Assembly (NCBI GenBank): GCA_035516155.1
Contig: DATJAP010000038.1
Coordinates: forward strand, 1-64,000
Source: JAJYKN01 sp035516155
GTDB lineage: Bacteria; Nitrospirota; UBA9217
Direction of reading: 5' to 3'
Length of the DNA: 64,000 nt
Shown here piece by piece: positions 60,256-64,000 of the stretch. Below the pieces are notes generated by a model, which was not told the origin of the DNA, made no database searches, and was given only the letters and a program-made list of their open reading frames with translations. Each line of letters opens with the position of its first letter. Within the stretch, counting starts at the first letter, position 1. A program made the translations under genes and the position numbers.

Positions 60256-62169
60256 ATGACCGTGGAAAAGATGGAATTCAAGACTGAAGTAAAAGAACTT
60301 CTGAATCTGATGATTCACTCCCTTTACTCCCACAAGGAGATCTTTTTGCGGGAGCTCATTTCCAATGCCTCCGATGCCATAGACAAGGCGAGGTTCGAAT
60401 CGCTTACGAACAAGGACATCCTCGCCAACACCGGTGAATGGAAGATCAAGATCATTGTCGACAAGACAGCGGGAACGCTGACAGTGAGCGACAACGGGAT
60501 CGGAATGACCCATGATGAAGTCGTAGCCGAACTCGGGACGATTGCCCATTCAGGCACCAGAGATTTTCTTCACGCGCTGCAGAGCAGGGAACTGAAGGAC
60601 AAACCGGAACTTATCGGCCAGTTCGGCGTCGGGTTCTACTCATCCTTCATGGTGTCCGACAAGGTCACCGTCATAACCAGGAAAGCGACAGAGGCGACAA
60701 GGAAAGCCGTTAAGTGGGAATCGAGCGCCGACGGCTCCTTTACGATCGACGAAGCCGAAAAAGAGATTGCGGGAACCGATGTCATCCTTCATCTCAAGGC
60801 AGACGACAAAAATTATCTGAACGAATGGGAAATAAAATCGATCATCAGGAAATACTCTGATTACATCGAACATCCGGTTGTGATGGACGTCGAGCGAGAA
60901 AAAGAAAACCCGCTCGAAAAAGACAAAACCATAAAGGTTACCGAAGAAGAAAAGATGAACTCCGGGAAGGCCATCTGGCTCAGGGACCCGTCGGAGATCA
61001 AGGCCGATGAGTACACCGAGTTTTACCGGCATATAGCCCACGATTTCGGCGATCCCGCGAAGATCATCCATTATCGCGCAGAAGGAACCTCGGAGTTCAC
61101 AGCGCTGCTCTACATCCCGGCAAAAGCGCCCTACGGAATTCTCTACCGTGACTACCAGATCGGGCCGACGCTGTACGTGAAGCGAGTCCAGATCATGGAT
61201 CACTGCGAACAGCTCATTCCGGAGTACCTTCGCTTCATCAGAGGTGTGGTTGACTCGTCGGACCTTCCGTTGAACGTATCCCGAGAGATTCTGCAGTCCA
61301 ACAGGCACGTAGAAGTTATCAAGAAGAACATCACCAAAAAAGTTCTCGACACTCTGGCAGACATGAAGAAAAACACCTATGACTCTTATGTTTCGTTCTA
61401 CAAGGAATTCGGCAGAGTGCTCAAGGAGGGCATCCACTTCGATTTTTCACGAAAGGAGCAAATCGCTGATCTCATGCTGTTCCCTTCGACCAAAACGGAT
61501 GCAGGCACGTTTACGACGTTTGAGGATTACGCGAAGAACATGCCCATCGCGCAGGGCGAGATATATTATATCACGGGCAGGCCTGATGAGAACATCCTGC
61601 AATCGCCCTACCTGGAAGCGTTCCGCGAAAAGGGCTATGAAGTCATTGTCATGACCGATGACATCGACGACATTATCCTGTCATCCCTGAAGGAGTACAA
61701 GGGCAAGAAGATTAAATCGGTCATCAAAGGCGACATCAACCTCGAAACGTCCGGCGGCGCGGAAAAAGAAAAATCGAAGGAAAAATTCGGGAAGCTGCTC
61801 AACATGATAAAAGAGCAGTTGAAGAACGAGGTCAAGGATGTACGCCTCTCCGGTAGGCTCACGGACTCGGCATGCTGTCTCGTTGCGGACGAAGGCGGGC
61901 TCGATCCGCAGATGGAGAAGTTGCTCAAGTCCATGGGACAGGAAGTGCCGGCCGATAAAAGAATCTTGGAGATCAACGCGGCACATCAGGTTTTCATGGC
62001 CATGAACGACCTTCTCAATAAGGGAGGACAGGACGATCTGCTGAAGGAATACATCGACCTCCTGTACAACCAGGCGCTGCTCCTGGAAGGATCCAAGATC
62101 AAGGAACCCGCAACTTTTGCAAAGACGATGGCGAAGCTCATGTTCGAGAATGCGAAGACCCATTCGTAA
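60256..62169 (+). CDS. htpG: Hsp90 chaperone HtpG
   Basis: 637 residues, three-domain dimeric ATP-driven chaperone. N-terminal GHKL ATPase with ELISNASDAIDKARF, VSDNGIGMTHDEVV and GQFGVGFYSSFMV; middle domain with the catalytic Arg in LNVSREILQSNRHV; C-terminal dimerisation domain to FENAKTHS. Full length. GAGGTGACGCC sits just before the ATG. Confidence 0.97.
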   Translation: MTVEKMEFKTEVKELLNLMIHSLYSHKEIFLRELISNASDAIDKARFESLTNKDILANTGEWKIKIIVDKTAGTLTVSDNGIGMTHDEVVAELGTIAHSGTRDFLHALQSRELKDKPELIGQFGVGFYSSFMVSDKVTVITRKATEATRKAVKWESSADGSFTIDEAEKEIAGTDVILHLKADDKNYLNEWEIKSIIRKYSDYIEHPVVMDVEREKENPLEKDKTIKVTEEEKMNSGKAIWLRDPSEIKADEYTEFYRHIAHDFGDPAKIIHYRAEGTSEFTALLYIPAKAPYGILYRDYQIGPTLYVKRVQIMDHCEQLIPEYLRFIRGVVDSSDLPLNVSREILQSNRHVEVIKKNITKKVLDTLADMKKNTYDSYVSFYKEFGRVLKEGIHFDFSRKEQIADLMLFPSTKTDAGTFTTFEDYAKNMPIAQGEIYYITGRPDENILQSPYLEAFREKGYEVIVMTDDIDDIILSSLKEYKGKKIKSVIKGDINLETSGGAEKEKSKEKFGKLLNMIKEQLKNEVKDVRLSGRLTDSACCLVADEGGLDPQMEKLLKSMGQEVPADKRILEINAAHQVFMAMNDLLNKGGQDDLLKEYIDLLYNQALLLEGSKIKEPATFAKTMAKLMFENAKTHS

Positions 62170-62248
62170 TAACCATCATCTTGCATCGGGAGTGTAGATG
62201 CGTCCCTAATGGCGTGCGAACCGCTGAAATTTTTATCGACGACGTCAA

Positions 62249-63571
62249 TTACCGTTCCATCCCTTGCTTTTTCTTCGCATCTATCAGTGCTTCGACGGGC
62301 TCAAGGCCGTAGGGACTTCCACGTTCGATCGCGGTGATCACTGTTCCGCCACCAGTGAAGAAATAGTAGCTCGCGTCGTCCATGACGGAAAGATAAAGAC
62401 CCGGCAAAAGGTTTTTGAATTCCTGAAGAGTATCTCCGCCCCCGTACATTTTCATGGCATCGCGGTTCCGGTCGATAGTATTGTCGAGCGCCTGGGACCC
62501 GGCGGAAAAGTGCGGTGTGTATCCCATGACGGCATTCACAAAGATCGTTTTTGCCGAGTTGATGGCCTCTGCGACGCTCCTTTCCTCAAAAGACCGAGGG
62601 TCGATGTCGAGGACGTATCCGTAGGCGGCGCCAGGCTTGAAGTCCCTGGTGGAGATTGTCCGGTATTTCCCTTCCGCCCTCTCGTCGGCGATGTCCGACT
62701 CCACGACCAGCGGAAGCTCGACGATCTTCTTCGCGAGACGATCTTTTTCAACAAGCTCTTGCGCGAGCACGCGGTCCTCGTCGCTTACGCCTTTTATCCG
62801 TATCTGATATTTGGCACAGAGGTACGTGTTGTAAATGACACCACCGAGCATCAGGCGGTCCACCTTGTCATAGAGAGCATTGAGAGGTTTGATTTTGGTA
62901 TCGTACTTCGATCCCGCAACGACCGCAAGGAAGGGCCGCTCGGGCTTCATCACTCCGTCCAGGTGCACGATCTCCTGCTGGAGCAGGTATCCTGCGAAGG
63001 AGGGAAGGTGCCTCGTTATGTTGTACGTCGAAGCGTGCGGCTGCCAGGAGCCAAATGCGTCATTCACGTAGATATCAGCCAACCCGGCGAGCTGGAGAGC
63101 GAAGCGCTCCCGAAGCCCGGCATCATCAGCCTCCTCACCCTGGAACCAGCGCGTATTTGGAAGGTAGATGCCTCCGATCTTCCGCTCTCTTAAGTCCCTG
63201 ATGGCAAGGTTGATGGATGTGTCGATCCCGGCAATCCCGCGGCCAGGCTCCTGCGGAAAATCCGGGATGTACAGTTTCGTATGGAGTTTCTGCTCGATGT
63301 AGCGCACCACCGGCTCAACGGATTCCTCGGTCCTGCAGGTTATGGCTCCGCTTTTTTTATCTTTCGGCCTACCTATGTGGGTCATCATCACGGGCCTTCC
63401 ACCCCGCTCGACAATATGAAAAAGCGTTCCGACCGTCCGGTCGATGCGAAAGGGGTCGCGAATAATCCCGTTCTTCACGACGTTATGATCGAACCGGACA
63501 AGCACAACCTTTCCCTCCAGGTCCGCTTCCTGGATCAGCGGGAGATCGCGGTGCAGTGATTTATTCAGCAT
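62249..63571 (-). CDS. pgk: divergent phosphoglycerate kinase
   Basis: 440 residues, a little longer than the usual 390-415. The PGK layout is complete: LVRFDHNVV (usual RxDxN), MTHIGRP, LPNTRWFQGEE, DIYVNDAFG, VAGSKYDTKI, NAVMGYTPHF, YGGGDTLQEF and FFTGGGTVITAIERG. Several usually invariant spots differ, for example the AHR after NDAFG is here SWQPHAS and the GGAK lysine region is AGSK. It may be a paralogue with a changed role or the only PGK of the organism; the window holds no other glycolytic kinase. Convergent with htpG. A strong extended -10 promoter lies upstream. Confidence 0.8.
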   Translation of the reverse strand: MLNKSLHRDLPLIQEADLEGKVVLVRFDHNVVKNGIIRDPFRIDRTVGTLFHIVERGGRPVMMTHIGRPKDKKSGAITCRTEESVEPVVRYIEQKLHTKLYIPDFPQEPGRGIAGIDTSINLAIRDLRERKIGGIYLPNTRWFQGEEADDAGLRERFALQLAGLADIYVNDAFGSWQPHASTYNITRHLPSFAGYLLQQEIVHLDGVMKPERPFLAVVAGSKYDTKIKPLNALYDKVDRLMLGGVIYNTYLCAKYQIRIKGVSDEDRVLAQELVEKDRLAKKIVELPLVVESDIADERAEGKYRTISTRDFKPGAAYGYVLDIDPRSFEERSVAEAINSAKTIFVNAVMGYTPHFSAGSQALDNTIDRNRDAMKMYGGGDTLQEFKNLLPGLYLSVMDDASYYFFTGGGTVITAIERGSPYGLEPVEALIDAKKKQGMER

Positions 63572-63625
63572 GGAGAAGAGCCCCCTCGTGGTGTGTGCGC
63601 TTTTTAATTCCTCATTTCATTCTTA

Positions 63626-63634
63626 ATTATAGCA
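63626..63634 (-). promoter_or_regulatory. extended -10 promoter of the phosphoglycerate kinase gene
   Basis: On the minus strand TGC-TATAAT, a perfect extended -10 element about 55 bases upstream of the ATG. No good -35. The remaining 63640-64000 has only an unsupported 71-codon minus-strand frame (63663-63878) with a hydrophobic start. Confidence 0.5.
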
Positions 63635-64000
63635 GGAATGCCCGACCCGCTTGGCGGGAACTCTAAATGGCGGGAAAAGAAAAAACGAAAAGAAGTCCGG
63701 TATCCAGCATCCTTGAAAAGGTGCTGCCGCTTACTGTCCCCTTACCATAAAAAACATTCTCGTGGCCGTATAGGGATAGATTGCAGGCACCGTCTGGTGA
63801 CTGACTGATTCCTCCTCTTGTGTTAATCATGGAGAAATCAAATATTATCACAAGAGTAAAAACAACCAACCTTAACATGAATGACTCGTAATGAGGAAGA
63901 CATGAATTGAAACAGAGGCAGTGATCTTTCTTCGCGGCCCTTGTCTCATCCTTGCGCCTCGCATTCAGACATTTTCTTCCGGTTTGGCGGATTCTTCTTG

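Noticed and set aside
63663..63878. 71-codon ORF (minus) with a hydrophobic start
   Set aside because: No ribosome-binding site visible, no known domain, composition similar to the surrounding non-coding sequence.

Overview
The window (64 kb) is a gene-dense bacterial chromosome segment. It encodes Gram-negative envelope parts (Pal, a YbgF-like protein, several outer-membrane or periplasmic lipoproteins, a three-part RND efflux pump). It also encodes a B12-dependent ribonucleotide reductase, a 14-subunit complex I, SpoVG and FmdB-type zinc ribbons. The conserved run ispE-spoVG-tRNA-Gln-prs-rplY-pth-ychF and this gene mix suggest a member of Nitrospirota or Desulfobacterota (former Deltaproteobacteria), probably anaerobic or facultative. 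That placement is inference; the partial 16S gene at the left edge would settle it.

Layout. 1-2.1 kb: 5' end of a 16S rRNA gene (minus strand) with two tandem promoters, preceded by tyrS and a CbiX-type chelatase. 2.5-6.3 kb: ribF, a gap with two short tandem-repeat arrays, a nitronate-monooxygenase-like flavoprotein, a 47-residue ORF and an ArsA-like ATPase. 6.3-11.6 kb: ychF, pth, rplY, prs, tRNA-Gln(TTG), spoVG, ispE. 11.6-21.5 kb: envelope and housekeeping genes (lipoprotein, TPR lipoprotein, TIM-barrel isomerase, two FmdB proteins, an ion transporter fused to DUF192, adenosine-specific kinase, a zinc phospholipase C-like protein, YbgF, Pal). 21.7-24.1 kb: an SDR epimerase, a radical SAM/SPASM enzyme and a tiny peptide gene. 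24.2-29 kb: pentose-phosphate operon rpiB-gnd-tal-zwf-pgl. 29-31.7 kb: nrdJ and a YwiC-like membrane protein. 32-50.5 kb: a complete nuo operon A to N, read leftwards from one promoter, with five signalling genes placed between nuoD and nuoE. 50.7-58.6 kb, plus strand: a methyltransferase, then an RND efflux operon ending in an aldo/keto reductase. 59-63.6 kb: an HPF-cold-shock fusion, htpG and a divergent phosphoglycerate kinase.

The most interesting locus is the peptide gene at 23968-24090 (minus) with the radical SAM/SPASM gene at 22743-23807. Conventional reading gives a 34-residue peptide ending at a UGA. The frame continues through two UGA codons to a UAA, giving the tail C-R-K-U-K-G-U-K-S if UGA is read as selenocysteine. 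A 6-bp hairpin with a GGUC loop, shaped like the E. coli fdhF SECIS, starts right behind that UAA, 16 and 25 bases from the two UGAs. This looks like a selenocysteine-containing RiPP precursor and its maturase.

The second system of note is the nuo operon. Its NADH module (NuoE, an extra 2Fe-2S ferredoxin, a HydB-like NuoF) and its regulators (two DRTGG proteins, a CBS-ATPase protein, a PHP phosphoesterase and a kinase-like ATPase) resemble the accessory set of NAD-linked FeFe-hydrogenase operons, but they are wired into complex I.
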